Below are positions 16,431 through 26,236 of a stretch of DNA of 64,000 bases, piece by piece. The translations under genes and the position numbers were made by a program. Positions within the stretch are counted from its first letter, which is position 1. Each line of letters begins with the position of its first letter. The DNA lies in contig NZ_WWEN01000002.1 of NCBI RefSeq assembly GCF_009857745.1, positions 744,001-808,000 on the forward strand, in the 5' to 3' direction. The DNA is from Thalassovita mangrovi (GTDB lineage: Bacteria; Pseudomonadota; Alphaproteobacteria; Rhodobacterales; Rhodobacteraceae). Under the pieces are notes generated by a model that was given only the letters and a program-made list of their open reading frames with translations, ran no database searches and was not told the origin of the DNA.

Positions 16431-17333
16431 TCAGCCTCCTACCTCAACTATGACCGCGCCCGCCGCGATCAAGCCCATCAGCGCGATCCGGCGCGGGCCC
16501 ACGGTTTCCTTCAGCACCAGCCAGCCGATCAGCGCCGCGAAAACGGTCGAGGTTTCTCTCAGAACAGCAGCCTCGCCCACCTTGTCAAGCCGCGTGGCCA
16601 GCATGATCGACCCGAAGCTGAGAAACGCCACCACCGCCCCCACGACGCCGCGCGCCATCAGGGGCCCCAGGCTGGGCCGGTTCGCCATGCCGCGCCAGCG
16701 CAGCGCCGCGATGGGCGGCATCACCAGCCCGTCGAACAGAAAAAACCAGGCCAGGAAGGTGAACGGATCGGCGGTGGCGCGGATGCCATAGGCGTCGTAG
16801 GTGGTGTAGCAGGCCACGAAAAGCCCGGTCGCCACCGCCAGCATCAGCGCGATGACCAGCGTGTCGCGGTTCAGTTCCAGATAGATCAGGTTATAGACCG
16901 CCAGCCCGAAAATCCCCGCCAGCAGCACCGCCACCCCCAGCCATTGCACACCTGTAAAGGTTTCCCCGAACAGCATATAGGCGCCGATGACGGCGAAAAG
17001 CGGCCCCGTGCCGCGCACCACCGGATAGACGACCGTATAGGCACCCTTGGAATAGGCGAAGGCCTGCAGGAATTTGTACGTCGTATGGATGACGAAGGCG
17101 GTGGCGAAGATCGGCCACATATGCGGCTCGGGCCAGGGCACAACGAACAAGGCGAAGGGCGCGGCCATCGCCGCATAGCTGAAATCGATCGCACCGCGCG
17201 ACATCCAGGGATCGTGCCGCCCCTTCTGCAGCGCGCCGAACACCGCATGCAGGAACGCCGCCGACAGGGCCAGGATCAGGGCCAACTGATGACCGGCCTC
17301 GGTACCTTCCAGCCCGGTCAGCCAGGCGGTCAT
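16431..17333 (-). CDS. EamA/DMT-superfamily transporter
   Basis: The 300-residue protein has about ten hydrophobic segments in two EamA halves, with the repeated pattern seen around YPVVRGTGPLFAVIGAYMLFGE and AVLRETSTVFAALIGWLVLKE. Substrate unknown. Its ATG overlaps the stop of the upstream 145-residue gene (ATGA), so the two are probably translated together downstream of ftsY. Confidence 0.88.
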   Translation of the reverse strand: MTAWLTGLEGTEAGHQLALILALSAAFLHAVFGALQKGRHDPWMSRGAIDFSYAAMAAPFALFVVPWPEPHMWPIFATAFVIHTTYKFLQAFAYSKGAYTVVYPVVRGTGPLFAVIGAYMLFGETFTGVQWLGVAVLLAGIFGLAVYNLIYLELNRDTLVIALMLAVATGLFVACYTTYDAYGIRATADPFTFLAWFFLFDGLVMPPIAALRWRGMANRPSLGPLMARGVVGAVVAFLSFGSIMLATRLDKVGEAAVLRETSTVFAALIGWLVLKETVGPRRIALMGLIAAGAVIVEVGG

Positions 17334-17767
17334 ATCACCCGCGGTTCGAACTGGCCCCTGGCGATGTCGCGCAGCCTTTCGACGCGCTCGGAAATGTCGA
17401 TTTCGCTGCCGTCATGGGCCAGGACGGTGGTGCCGCCCTCGGCCTCTTCGGCATAACCGTCGATCAGCACCGAAATCATCGACGAGATCACGAAGTCGCT
17501 GCGATAGGCGCGCAGCAGGCAGAAATCCTGAATCCGAGGCAGGGCGTTTTCGCGCTCCGCGTCCCAGATCAGCCGCCCGGCGCCGACCACTTCGTCGCCA
17601 TCGGTGACGATGCATTCGGAATAGAGAATCCGGTCATCGGTCCAGTTGTCGTCGCCGAGATAGGGATAGCTCAGCCGCGAGGTTTCCATCACCTCGTCCA
17701 CGGCCGCATGGACCGCCACGATATCCCAACCGTATTCGTTTCTCAGTGTGTCGTGAATCTCAATCAT
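17330..17767 (-). CDS. Unrecognised 145-residue protein translationally coupled to ftsY
   Basis: The acidic, soluble protein (MIEIHDTLRNEYGWDIVAV) has no signal, no membrane segment and no motif I recognise. The middle (GDEVVGAGRLIWDAERE) faintly recalls a GNAT-like or antiparallel sheet, but there is no acetyl-CoA loop. Its ATG lies eight bases inside the end of ftsY and its stop overlaps the next gene by four bases. This double overlap argues that it is real and co-translated. Confidence 0.75.
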   Translation of the reverse strand: MIEIHDTLRNEYGWDIVAVHAAVDEVMETSRLSYPYLGDDNWTDDRILYSECIVTDGDEVVGAGRLIWDAERENALPRIQDFCLLRAYRSDFVISSMISVLIDGYAEEAEGGTTVLAHDGSEIDISERVERLRDIARGQFEPRVI

Positions 17768-18959
17768 CAAGACCAGTCAGCGCCTTTGCAAATTCTTCAG
17801 GGTCAAAGGCTTGCAGATCGTCGATCTGCTCGCCCACGCCGATCGCATGGATCGGCAGGCCGAACTTGTCGGCCAGCGCCACCAGCACGCCGCCCTTGGC
17901 GGTGCCGTCGAGCTTGGTCATCACCAGGCCCGATACATCGGCCAGTTTCTGGAACGTCTCGACCTGGCTCAGCGCGTTCTGGCCGGTGGTCGCGTCCAGC
18001 ACCAGCAGCGTGTTGTGCGGCGCGGTTTCGTCTTTCTTGCGGATCACCCGCACGATCTTGGCGAGTTCCTCCATCAGGTCGGCGCGGTTCTGCAGCCGCC
18101 CGGCGGTGTCGATCAGCAAAAGGTCTGCGCCCTCGGCCTCGGCCTTGGTCATCGCGTCGAAGGCGAGGCTGGCCGGGTCAGATCCTTCCGGCGCGGTCAG
18201 CACCGGAACCCCGGCGCGGTCGCCCCAGACCTGCAATTGTTCGACCGCGGCGGCGCGGAACGTGTCACCGGCGGCGATCACCACCGATTTGCCCGCCGCC
18301 TTGAACTGGCTGGCCAGCTTGCCGATGGTGGTGGTCTTACCCGATCCGTTGACACCGACGACCAAAACCACCTGCGGTTTCTTGGGGTAGATCGGCAGCG
18401 GTTTCGCCACGTTTTCCATGATCCGGGTGATTTCGTCGGACAAGAGCCGCTTGATTTCCTCGACCGACAATTTGCGGCCGAAACGGCCCTCGGCGATATT
18501 GGCGGTGACGCGCAGCGCGGTGTCGACCCCCATGTCCGAGGCGATCAGCAGCTCCTCAAGCTGCTCCAGCATGTCGTCGTCGAGCACCCGGCGGACGACC
18601 GGCTTGGCCTCCTTGCGGCCCATGATCCGGCCCAGCAAGCCGGGCTTGGCCGCCGGTTGCGGTGTTTCCACGACCGGCTCAGACTTGGCGGGTTCGGGTG
18701 TGGGTTCAGGCTCGACCGGCTCGGGCGCGGCGGGGGCCGCTTCCGGTTCCGGCTCGGCTTCCACTGCGGGCGCAGGCTCCGGTTCAGCATCAGGCTTGGG
18801 GGCCGGTTCAGGCGCGGCAGGCTCGGGCGCAGTGACCTCTTCGGGTTCCGCGACGGTCTCTTCGACCTCGCCACCTTCCTCGACGATGGAATCCAGCCCC
18901 TCCTCGATCCGGGACGAGGATTTGGTCAGCCGCTGCTTGAGTTTTCCAAAGAAGGACAT
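17760..18959 (-). CDS. ftsY: Signal recognition particle receptor FtsY
   Basis: The 399-residue SRP receptor GTPase docks SRP-ribosome complexes at the inner membrane. After MSFFGKLKQRLTKSSS comes an acidic, Pro/Ala/Glu-rich A domain (residues about 25-105), then the NG domain with the P-loop GVNGSGKTTT (about residue 200), DTFRAAA, the G3 motif DTAGRLQ, TKLDGTAKGG and the C-terminal GVGEQIDDLQAF. Length and order are normal for alphaproteobacteria. It heads a leftward cluster with two overlapping genes and yciB. Confidence 0.97.
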   Translation of the reverse strand: MSFFGKLKQRLTKSSSRIEEGLDSIVEEGGEVEETVAEPEEVTAPEPAAPEPAPKPDAEPEPAPAVEAEPEPEAAPAAPEPVEPEPTPEPAKSEPVVETPQPAAKPGLLGRIMGRKEAKPVVRRVLDDDMLEQLEELLIASDMGVDTALRVTANIAEGRFGRKLSVEEIKRLLSDEITRIMENVAKPLPIYPKKPQVVLVVGVNGSGKTTTIGKLASQFKAAGKSVVIAAGDTFRAAAVEQLQVWGDRAGVPVLTAPEGSDPASLAFDAMTKAEAEGADLLLIDTAGRLQNRADLMEELAKIVRVIRKKDETAPHNTLLVLDATTGQNALSQVETFQKLADVSGLVMTKLDGTAKGGVLVALADKFGLPIHAIGVGEQIDDLQAFDPEEFAKALTGLDD

Positions 18960-19077
18960 GAAGGGGATTCCGTAAGTCTTTCGAATGACCTAGCCACTCT
19001 GCCACGCCATTGGAAGCCCCGCCCCTTATTTCCTTGGGGATGGGGCTGTGGAAAACCCTGTGGGAGGGCATGTATTT

Positions 19078-19725
19078 TCAGCCAAGGAATCCCATGAATA
19101 AAAGGACTTGCGCGGCGTAGTAAAAGAACCAGATCAGGAACGGCGCGATCCTGCCGAAGATGCCCCCCGAAATCACGAAAAGTTCCACCGAAAGGATCAA
19201 ATCGGACAGGATGAAGCTCAATGCGCCGGCCAGGATCGTGGCCCGGGGAATCGGCAGCTGCGCCGCCATCGCCCCCATCGTCATGATCAGCACCACGTAG
19301 AACCGCACCGGGATCTTCAGCCCGCCGGTGCGCGGGGCCAGCCAGAATTCTGTCGATAAGCCCAGCCCGATCAGCGCCAACGGCACCGCCCAGGCCAGCG
19401 CGTCACCGCCGAAGTGAGGGCCGAACTGCACCGCGAAGGCGACGACATAGAGAATGTGCCCGACGGCAAAGGCGCCGATCCCGGCCTTGAGCCAGTTTTC
19501 GCCCGGCCGCGACAGCAGGAAATCGCCCGCCGCGCAGGCCCAGAGCCCCGCCAGCGCCCATCCCGGCGCCCCCGCCAGCCCGATCCCGACGGCAGGCACC
19601 GCCACCGCCCCGGTCTTGACCAGTGTTTTCAGCAGGCTCGGCCCCCGATGGCAGAACCAGGCGAGGTAGAGCGCGGAAAGCCCCGCGCCGATCAGCAGAT
19701 AGACAGGATGGATGCCGTGGATCAT
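19078..19725 (-). CDS. Lysoplasmalogenase (YhhN/TMEM86 family) membrane protein
   Basis: The 215-residue protein has about eight membrane helices. The family pattern is visible in AAGDFLLSRPGENWLKAGIGAFAVGHILY and LIWFFYYAAQVLLFMG, including the conserved acidic residues (GDFLL, LSDLILS). Members cleave the vinyl-ether bond of lysoplasmalogens in animals; the bacterial substrate is uncertain. The ATG at 19725 has AGGGG upstream. The frame stays open far upstream to 20712, but that part lies antisense to other genes and is not hydrophobic. Confidence 0.88.
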   Translation of the reverse strand: MIHGIHPVYLLIGAGLSALYLAWFCHRGPSLLKTLVKTGAVAVPAVGIGLAGAPGWALAGLWACAAGDFLLSRPGENWLKAGIGAFAVGHILYVVAFAVQFGPHFGGDALAWAVPLALIGLGLSTEFWLAPRTGGLKIPVRFYVVLIMTMGAMAAQLPIPRATILAGALSFILSDLILSVELFVISGGIFGRIAPFLIWFFYYAAQVLLFMGFLG

Positions 19726-19809
19726 ATGTCGCCCCTGTTCGCCCCCGTTATCGCGCCGCCCGCGCAATTGTGACTTGGCCTGCGCGCGTTTGTTGCGCAG
19801 GATGGCGGC

Positions 19810-20199
19810 ATGAAATGGATTGTGCCACTGCTTTTTTCCGCCATGCCCGCGTTGGCGCAGGACGCGATGTCCGGCCTGGAATTCGACGCCTACACGCGCG
19901 GGAAGACCTTCTATTACGGCGATGGCGACAGCCCCTATGGCGGCGAGGAATATCTCGACGACCAGCAGGTGCGCTGGTCCTTCCTCGACGGCAAATGCAA
20001 GGATGGCCATTGGTATCAGGACGGCGAACTGATCTGCTTCGTCTATGACGACAGCCCCGATCCGCATTGCTGGAGCTTCTTTCAAAGCCCAGGCGGGCTG
20101 ATCGCGCGCTTCGCAGGCGATCCGGATCAGACGGTTCTCTACGAGGTGAACAAATCCGACGACCCGATGCTGTGCCTGGGCCCCGATGTCGGGGTCTGA
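19810..20199 (+). CDS. Exported hypothetical protein
   Basis: The 129-residue product begins with a signal peptide (MKWIVPLLFSAMPALAQ, cleavage after ALA-Q). The mature part is acidic and aromatic (YTRGKTFYYGDGDSPYGGEEYL, WSFLDGKCKDGHWYQDGELICF) with four Cys, likely two disulfides. The repeated G-x-W-Y-x-D-G-x-L-x-C-F segment recalls small periplasmic proteins of Rhodobacteraceae, but I cannot name a family. It is divergent from the lysoplasmalogenase gene. Confidence 0.8.
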   Translation: MKWIVPLLFSAMPALAQDAMSGLEFDAYTRGKTFYYGDGDSPYGGEEYLDDQQVRWSFLDGKCKDGHWYQDGELICFVYDDSPDPHCWSFFQSPGGLIARFAGDPDQTVLYEVNKSDDPMLCLGPDVGV

Positions 20200-20286
20200 G
20201 CGGGGTGCCGGGGCGATTGCCGCCCCCGGTGCGAGGCGATAGGCTGGCGCAAATCGCCCCAGTATCGCCCCTGCCCGGATCGCCCG

Positions 20287-21303
20287 ATGTTCCTGTTCAC
20301 CCTCGCCACGCTGACACCGGCCCTGCTGCTGATCCTTTCGGCATCTCGCGGCGGGGCTTGGGTGGCGATCGCGGTCCTGTTCATCACTTTGTTCACCTTC
20401 CTGATGGACCGGCTGGGGCACAAGGCGGCCGAGGCACGCCCTGATGCCGAATTTCCCGCAGGCGACGGGCTGTCGGTCGTGCTGGCGCTGCTGCACCTGC
20501 CGATGCTGGCGCTGGCGGTCTGGGCAGTGGGTGGCGACAGCGGTTTCACGGTGTGGGAACGCGCCGGGCTGCTGGTGGGCTTCGGGCTGTTCTTCGGCCA
20601 GATCGCGCATCCCAACGCGCATGAGCTGATCCATCGCGGCAACCGCTGGCTGTCGGGGCTGGGCAAGATGGTCTATATCACCCTGCTGATCGGCCATCAC
20701 GTGTCTGCGCACCGTTTAGTGCATCACACCCATGTCGGCACCGATACCGATCCCAGTTCGGCCAGACAAGGCGAAGGGTTCTGGCGTTTCACACGACGCG
20801 GCTGGACCGGCGCCTTCCGCGCCGGTTTGCACGCCGAAAACGCCCGCCGCACGCGCGCGCGGCGGTCGTCCCTCCTGTCCCATCCTTACCTGCACTATGT
20901 CGGCGGGGCGGTTCTGACGATGACGCTTGCCGCCCTCGCCTTTGGCCCGGGGGGCTTTGCGGCGCTGATCGGGATGGCGGGATATGCGCAGATCCAGTTG
21001 CTGCTGTCCGATTACGTGCAGCATTACGGGCTGCGCCGCGCGATACGTGAAAACGGCAAGCCGGTGCCGGTGGGCCCCGAGCACAGCTGGAACACGCCGC
21101 ATTGGTATTCCAGCGCGATGATGCTGAACGCGCCGCGCCATTCCGATCACCACATGCACCCGTCGCGGCATTACCCGGCGCTGCGGCTATCCCCCGAAAT
21201 GCCGGTGCTGCCGCATTCGCTGCCGGTGATGGCGGTGATCGCCTTGTGGCCCGGGCTGTGGCGGCGGGTGATGGATAAGCGCTTGGCGGCGTTGGGCGTT
21301 TAG
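20287..21303 (+). CDS. alkB: AlkB-like membrane fatty-acid desaturase/alkane hydroxylase family protein
   Basis: The 338-residue integral membrane di-iron enzyme has the His boxes NAHELIH (about residue 110), HHVSAHRLVHHTHVG (about 137-150) and NAPRHSDHHMHPSRHY (about 280), plus the AlkB-typical DYVQHYGLRR. Several hydrophobic segments flank the boxes. The family oxidises terminal methyl groups of alkanes or related chains using a rubredoxin or ferredoxin. Neither rubredoxin nor rubredoxin reductase is adjacent, though a 2Fe-2S ferredoxin lies about 4 kb away. Substrate cannot be told. Confidence 0.88.
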   Translation: MFLFTLATLTPALLLILSASRGGAWVAIAVLFITLFTFLMDRLGHKAAEARPDAEFPAGDGLSVVLALLHLPMLALAVWAVGGDSGFTVWERAGLLVGFGLFFGQIAHPNAHELIHRGNRWLSGLGKMVYITLLIGHHVSAHRLVHHTHVGTDTDPSSARQGEGFWRFTRRGWTGAFRAGLHAENARRTRARRSSLLSHPYLHYVGGAVLTMTLAALAFGPGGFAALIGMAGYAQIQLLLSDYVQHYGLRRAIRENGKPVPVGPEHSWNTPHWYSSAMMLNAPRHSDHHMHPSRHYPALRLSPEMPVLPHSLPVMAVIALWPGLWRRVMDKRLAALGV

Positions 21304-21366
21304 GGGGCTGACTGCCCCCCTTGGCCTGCGGCCAATTCCCCCCGTGAGTATTTTCACCAAGAAGAA
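21304..21366. repeat. GC-rich hairpin plus GTATTT tail, intergenic repeat copy 1
   Basis: Between the convergent alkB-like gene and xseA lies GGGGGCTGACTGCCCCCC followed by a short palindromic TTGGCCTGCGGCCAA, then CCCCC, GTGAGTATTTT, CACCAAGAAGAAA. A related arrangement occurs at 28445-28496. It may serve as a terminator on either strand. Confidence 0.5.
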
Positions 21367-21370
21367 ACGG

Positions 21371-22921
21371 TCAGAACAGGCTGCCCTGTTCGGGCGGTTT
21401 CGGCTTGGTTTTGGGCTGGGTTTTCGCGGGCTTGGCGCCGAGCGTCAGGCGGCCGTCGGCGAATTCGATTTCCAGCGCCTCGGCCTTTGCCGCCGCCTTC
21501 TTGCTGGTGACCACGTCGCCATCGCCGCGCACTACCGCGTAACCGCGTTTCAACGTCGCCTTGTAGCCCAGGGTTTCGCGCAAGCGGTCCAGCGCCTCGA
21601 CCTGGCCCTGCCAGGTCGTGAGCTGGCGCTGGCCGGCATCCGACAAGCGTTGCGCCAGGCGGGCGAAATCGTCGCCCTTGCGCGCGAGGTCGCGCTGCAG
21701 CGGTTCGATTTTCAGCCGGTCGGCCCTGCGGCCCAAAGCTTCGCGCTTGGCCTCGACCCCGCGCTGGAGACCTGCCGCCAGGCGGGGCGACAGCGCCGAC
21801 AGGGCGCGTTTTTCATGCTCGATCCGGCGGGTCAGGTTGGCCGGGCGCAGCCCGCCGCGGATATCCGACAGCTTCACCTGGCGCATCTGCACCGAGCGGA
21901 TCAGCGCCTGCGGCAGGCGTTCGCCCCAGCTGTCGAGCCGCTGGCGCGGGCTTTCCAGCAGCGTGTCGGCGCGCGGCAGGGCACGCGACAGGTCACGCAG
22001 CCGCTGGCCGCGCTGCGTCACGCCCTGGGTCAGCGCCCGGGTCAGCCGCGCGTTCTGCTGGTCGAGCCAGCCCAGCAGTTCCAGCCGCACCGGTACCGCC
22101 AGTTCGGCCGCTGCCGTCGGCGTCGGTGCGCGCATGTCGGATACGAAATCGATCAGCGTGGTGTCGGTTTCATGCCCCACCGCCGAGATCAGCGGAATTT
22201 CCGACGCCGCCGCCGCGCGGGCGACGATTTCCTCGTTGAAGCCCCACAGATCCTCGATCGAGCCACCGCCGCGCGCCACGATCAGAAGATCCGGGCGCGG
22301 CAGCGCGCCGCCCGGGGTCAAAGCGTTGAAGCCCGCGATGGCGCGGGCGACTTCGGCGGCGCATTTTTCGCCCTGCACCGCCACCGGCCAGATCAGCACC
22401 TTGCGCGGGAAACGGTCGCGCAGCCGGTGCAGGATGTCGCGGATCACCGCGCCCGAGGGCGAGGTGACGACGCCGATCACTTCGGGCAGGTAGGGCAGTT
22501 CCTGTTTGCGTTCGGGGGCGAACAGACCTTCGGCGGCCAGCATCTGCTTGCGCTTTTCCAGCATCGCCATCAGCGCGCCCATGCCCGCCGGTTTCAGATC
22601 CTCGATCACGATCTGGTACTTGGACTGGCCCGGGAAGGTGGTCAGCCGCCCGGTCGCCACCATTTCCATCCCTTCCTCGGGTTGGGTGGTCAAGCGTGAC
22701 GCGACCCCCTTCCAGATCACCCCGGCGATCACCGACCGGTCATCCTTGAGGTCCAGATAGATATGGCCAGACCGCGGCCGCGACACGCGCCCCACCTCTC
22801 CACGCACCCGGACATGGGCGAATTCGCCCTCGATCATCCGCTTGATCGCGCCGGACAGTTCGGTGACGCTGAATTCGGGCGCGTTTTCGCCTTCGCGGGG
22901 ATCGTCGATCAGATCGGACAT
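21371..22921 (-). CDS. xseA: Exodeoxyribonuclease VII large subunit
   Basis: The 516-residue protein has an N-terminal OB fold (FSVTELSGAIKRMIEGEF, RVRGEVGRVSRPRSGHIYLDLKD), the catalytic core with GVVTSPSGAVIRDI, DLLIVARGGGSIEDLWGFNEE and SAVGHETDTTLIDFVSDMRAPTP, and a long C-terminal coiled coil rich in Arg. XseA with XseB degrades single-stranded DNA from both ends in repair. The ATG at 22921 (MSDLIDD) matches family N-termini better than the extended start at 22957. It is divergent from purD. Confidence 0.96.
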   Translation of the reverse strand: MSDLIDDPREGENAPEFSVTELSGAIKRMIEGEFAHVRVRGEVGRVSRPRSGHIYLDLKDDRSVIAGVIWKGVASRLTTQPEEGMEMVATGRLTTFPGQSKYQIVIEDLKPAGMGALMAMLEKRKQMLAAEGLFAPERKQELPYLPEVIGVVTSPSGAVIRDILHRLRDRFPRKVLIWPVAVQGEKCAAEVARAIAGFNALTPGGALPRPDLLIVARGGGSIEDLWGFNEEIVARAAAASEIPLISAVGHETDTTLIDFVSDMRAPTPTAAAELAVPVRLELLGWLDQQNARLTRALTQGVTQRGQRLRDLSRALPRADTLLESPRQRLDSWGERLPQALIRSVQMRQVKLSDIRGGLRPANLTRRIEHEKRALSALSPRLAAGLQRGVEAKREALGRRADRLKIEPLQRDLARKGDDFARLAQRLSDAGQRQLTTWQGQVEALDRLRETLGYKATLKRGYAVVRGDGDVVTSKKAAAKAEALEIEFADGRLTLGAKPAKTQPKTKPKPPEQGSLF

Positions 22922-23003
22922 GGTGGATCGGCCTGCTTCACTTGTTTCCTGCCTCAACCCACCTTAGAACGCCGCCAACGGAAGGCCAAGCGGAGTCAGG
23001 CTC

Positions 23004-24266
23004 ATGAACATTCTCATCCTCGGCGGCGGCGGGCGCGAACATGCGCTGGCCTGGGCGGTTCTGCAGAACCCGAAATGCGACAAGCTGATCGTGGCGCCGG
23101 GCAATGCGGGCATCGCCGCGATTGCCGACTGCGCCGATCTGGACATCCTGAACGGCGCGGCCGTGGTGAATTTCTGCGAGGAAAACGCGATCGACTTCGT
23201 CATCGTCGGCCCCGAAGCGCCGCTGGCCGCGGGCGTGGCCGACCGGCTGCGCGATGCCGGGTTCCTGGTCTTCGGCCCGTCCGAGGAAGCGGCGAAGCTG
23301 GAAGCCTCGAAAAGCTTCACCAAGGAGATCTGCGACGCTGCCAAGGCGCCCACCGCCGGTTACGGCCATTTCACCGATGCAGAGGCTGCCAAGGCCTATA
23401 TCCGTGAACAGGGCGCGCCGATCGTGGTCAAGGCCGACGGGCTGGCCGCCGGCAAGGGCGTGATCGTGGCGATGGACGAAGACACCGCGCTGGCCGCCAT
23501 CGACGACATGTTCGGCGGCGAATTCGGCTCCGCCGGGGCCGAGGTGGTGATCGAGGAATTCATGGAAGGTGAAGAAGCCTCCTATTTCATCCTGGTGGAT
23601 GGCGAAACCTGCCTGCCCATCGGCACCGCGCAGGATCACAAGCGCGTCGGCGAGGGCGACACCGGGCTGAACACCGGCGGCATGGGCGCCTATTCCCCCG
23701 CCCCGGTGCTGTCGGACGAGATCGCCGAGAAGGCGATGGAGGAAATCATCAAGCCCACCATGAAGGCGATGGTGGATCGCGGCACGCCCTATCAGGGCGT
23801 TCTTTACGCCGGGCTGATGATCAAGGACGGTCAGCCGCGGCTGGTGGAATACAACGTGCGTTTCGGCGACCCGGAATGCCAGGTTCTGATGCTGCGGCTG
23901 GGCGCGCAGGCGCTCGACCTGATGCAGGCCTGCGCCGAGGGCCGTCTGGCGGACGCCCAGGTGAACTGGGCCGACGATCACGCGATGACCGTGGTGATGG
24001 CCGCCAAGGGCTACCCCGGCGACTATGTGAAGGGCAGCGTGATCAAGGGGCTCGATACCCTACCCGAAACCAGTTCTGAAATGTGCTTCCACGCCGGGAC
24101 CGGCGAAAAGGACGGCCAAATCATCGCCACCGGCGGCCGGGTGCTGAACGTCACCGCGCGCGGCGCGACGCTCAAGGAAGCCGCGGATCGCGCCTATGCG
24201 ATGGTCGACCGGATCGACTGGCCCGAAGGCTTCTGCCGCCGCGATATCGGCTGGCGCGCGCTTTGA
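23004..24266 (+). CDS. purD: Phosphoribosylamine--glycine ligase
   Basis: The 420-residue ATP-grasp enzyme joins glycine to phosphoribosylamine in purine synthesis. Motifs are [33 protein letters not shown], the ATP-grasp loop [41 protein letters not shown] and [12 protein letters not shown]. Length is typical. It is divergent from xseA with 82 bases between starts. Confidence 0.97.
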   Translation: MNILILGGGGREHALAWAVLQNPKCDKLIVAPGNAGIAAIADCADLDILNGAAVVNFCEENAIDFVIVGPEAPLAAGVADRLRDAGFLVFGPSEEAAKLEASKSFTKEICDAAKAPTAGYGHFTDAEAAKAYIREQGAPIVVKADGLAAGKGVIVAMDEDTALAAIDDMFGGEFGSAGAEVVIEEFMEGEEASYFILVDGETCLPIGTAQDHKRVGEGDTGLNTGGMGAYSPAPVLSDEIAEKAMEEIIKPTMKAMVDRGTPYQGVLYAGLMIKDGQPRLVEYNVRFGDPECQVLMLRLGAQALDLMQACAEGRLADAQVNWADDHAMTVVMAAKGYPGDYVKGSVIKGLDTLPETSSEMCFHAGTGEKDGQIIATGGRVLNVTARGATLKEAADRAYAMVDRIDWPEGFCRRDIGWRAL

Positions 24267-24366
24267 CCCCAGCCCGCCCGGCGCGACAGAACATTTGCGC
24301 CGGGCCTTTCGCGCCCCTATCATGCCCGGGCTTGCAATCCCCAATCACCCGGAGCAGCTCGAAAAA

Positions 24367-24969
24367 ATGGCAGACCTGGAAGAACAGGCTTACGAAAGCG
24401 GCGATTTCACCAAGCTGATCGTCGAATATGCGCCGATCGGGCTGGTGGTGACCGAAAGCCGGGTGATCCGCGACTGCAACCCGGCCTTCGCGCAGATGTT
24501 CGGCTATGAGCAGGACGAATTGCGCGATACCAGCTTCGCCATCCTGTACCCCACCCAGGAAGAGTTCGTGAACATCCGCAATCGCGGCGTGAAGGAGCTG
24601 AGCGAACAAAGCCCCTATTGGGACGAACGGGTGATGATGCGCAAGAATGGCGAATTGTTCTGGTGCCGGGTGCGAGGCCACAGCTTCACCCCCGACGAGC
24701 CGCTGCGCCGCGCGGTCTGGACCTTGTCGGACCTGTCGGATAGCCGCCCCTACCAGCCGCTGACCCGGCGCGAGCGCGAGGTGTTTTCGCTGATCAGCGA
24801 GGGCAAGACCAGCAAGGAAATCGCCATCACCCTGGGCATGTCGCACCGCACGGTCGAGGTGCACCGGTCGCGCCTGTTGAAGAAATTCCGCGCCGCCAAT
24901 ACCGCCGGGCTGTTCCAGTCGCTGGGCGCAATTGGTGGCGACCACGTGGTCAATAGCGGCCGGGGCTGA
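24367..24969 (+). CDS. PAS domain - LuxR-type HTH regulator
   Basis: The 200-residue protein has an N-terminal PAS sensor (LIVEYAPIGLVVTESRVIRDCNPAFAQMFGYEQDELRDTS pattern, about residues 15-125, with the PAC-like region MRKNGELFWCRVRG) and a C-terminal GerE/LuxR HTH (LTRREREVFSLISEGKTSKEIAITLGMSHRTVEVHRSRLLKK, about 135-190). It lacks a receiver domain or autoinducer domain, so it probably senses a small ligand or redox signal directly. The ATG at 24367 is preferred; a start at 24322 is possible. It follows purD by about 100 bases. Confidence 0.88.
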   Translation: MADLEEQAYESGDFTKLIVEYAPIGLVVTESRVIRDCNPAFAQMFGYEQDELRDTSFAILYPTQEEFVNIRNRGVKELSEQSPYWDERVMMRKNGELFWCRVRGHSFTPDEPLRRAVWTLSDLSDSRPYQPLTRREREVFSLISEGKTSKEIAITLGMSHRTVEVHRSRLLKKFRAANTAGLFQSLGAIGGDHVVNSGRG

Positions 24970-24975
24970 ACGGGG

Positions 24976-25683
24976 TCAGTTCGCGCAGTTCAGCGCCTGT
25001 GTGAAGCTTTCGGGACCTTCGTAGCGGCCGATGGAACGCGCGCTCAAATGCCCGTTTTCCAACCGCACCGCCATCACCCGCCGCCAATCGGCATCGGCGG
25101 TGACGATCTCGGGTCCCTGCCCGCAATCGCGGAAGCCGCCGCCGATTTCCGCATCGCCCAGCCGGTGATTGGTCAGACCTTTCAGAGTGGCGACCTCGCG
25201 CAACGCGCCATCGCGGAACCGCCAGACCCGCAGCACACGCGCCAGGTGCGGGCGGTCGATATAGGCCAGTTCGACAGATCCGTCGCCATCCAGGTCGGCA
25301 CCGCCCAGCGGCGCAAGCCAGCGATGGGTCCGGCCGATATGCGGGGTCGCGGCGATCTTGCCGGTCTCGTCATAGACAGCCAGCGAGGCGCCGCGCGCAA
25401 TGTCGGTTTCGATCACCACCACCTCGGCATCGCCGTCGCCATCCACGTCGATCAGTCGCGGCGAGTTATCTTCGAAAACGTGGGTATCGGGCAGCGTCAC
25501 GCGCAGGGCGCGGCCATCGGACAGGCGCATCCGCAACGCGCCCCATTCCTCGGTATCGCCGAACACCCCATGGGCATAGCGTGTGGTGGGGTCCAGATAA
25601 CGGGCCGAGGTGATCTCGGCCGCAGCCGGGGCCGCCTGCAAGGCGGCCCACAGCAGCAAAGGCAGGGCGGCGATCCGGTGCAT
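24976..25683 (-). CDS. Exported protein with VCBS/FG-GAP-like repeats
   Basis: The product has about 235 residues with a signal peptide (MHRIAALPLLLWAALQAAPAAAE) and two calcium-binding-like acidic loops, IDVDGDGDAEVVVIE and ADLDGDGSVELAYID, typical of FG-GAP/VCBS blades. A short WRFRDGALREVATL strand region and a single late Cys pair (RDCGQG, LNCAN) follow. An alternative ATG at 25710 overlaps the ferredoxin stop (TGATG) and would add nine basic residues. Function unknown; a periplasmic beta-propeller-like protein is likely. Confidence 0.78.
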   Translation of the reverse strand: MHRIAALPLLLWAALQAAPAAAEITSARYLDPTTRYAHGVFGDTEEWGALRMRLSDGRALRVTLPDTHVFEDNSPRLIDVDGDGDAEVVVIETDIARGASLAVYDETGKIAATPHIGRTHRWLAPLGGADLDGDGSVELAYIDRPHLARVLRVWRFRDGALREVATLKGLTNHRLGDAEIGGGFRDCGQGPEIVTADADWRRVMAVRLENGHLSARSIGRYEGPESFTQALNCAN

Positions 25684-25709
25684 CCGCTGTCGCCTCGCCC
25701 TGCCCCGCA

Positions 25710-26051
<342 letters not shown>

Positions 26052-26236
26052 TTAGGCTTTGTTCGTGTCAGTCACAGTTCCTAGCCAAGCACGGCGCCAG
26101 AAACCAGTCCCTTTTGCGTGAACGCGGCGAAGCGCGCGGCCCTCCGCGCCATTCTGCCGCCCGTTCAAGCGGCTTTCGCGGGGACTGCAAACAGGCTAAA
26201 GTATGTAAAACAATTTATGAAACGAGATATCGAGCA

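Noticed and set aside
19726-20712. Long N-terminal extension of the lysoplasmalogenase frame
   Set aside because: It runs antisense through two genes, is hydrophilic, and the internal ATG at 19725 has a good ribosome site.
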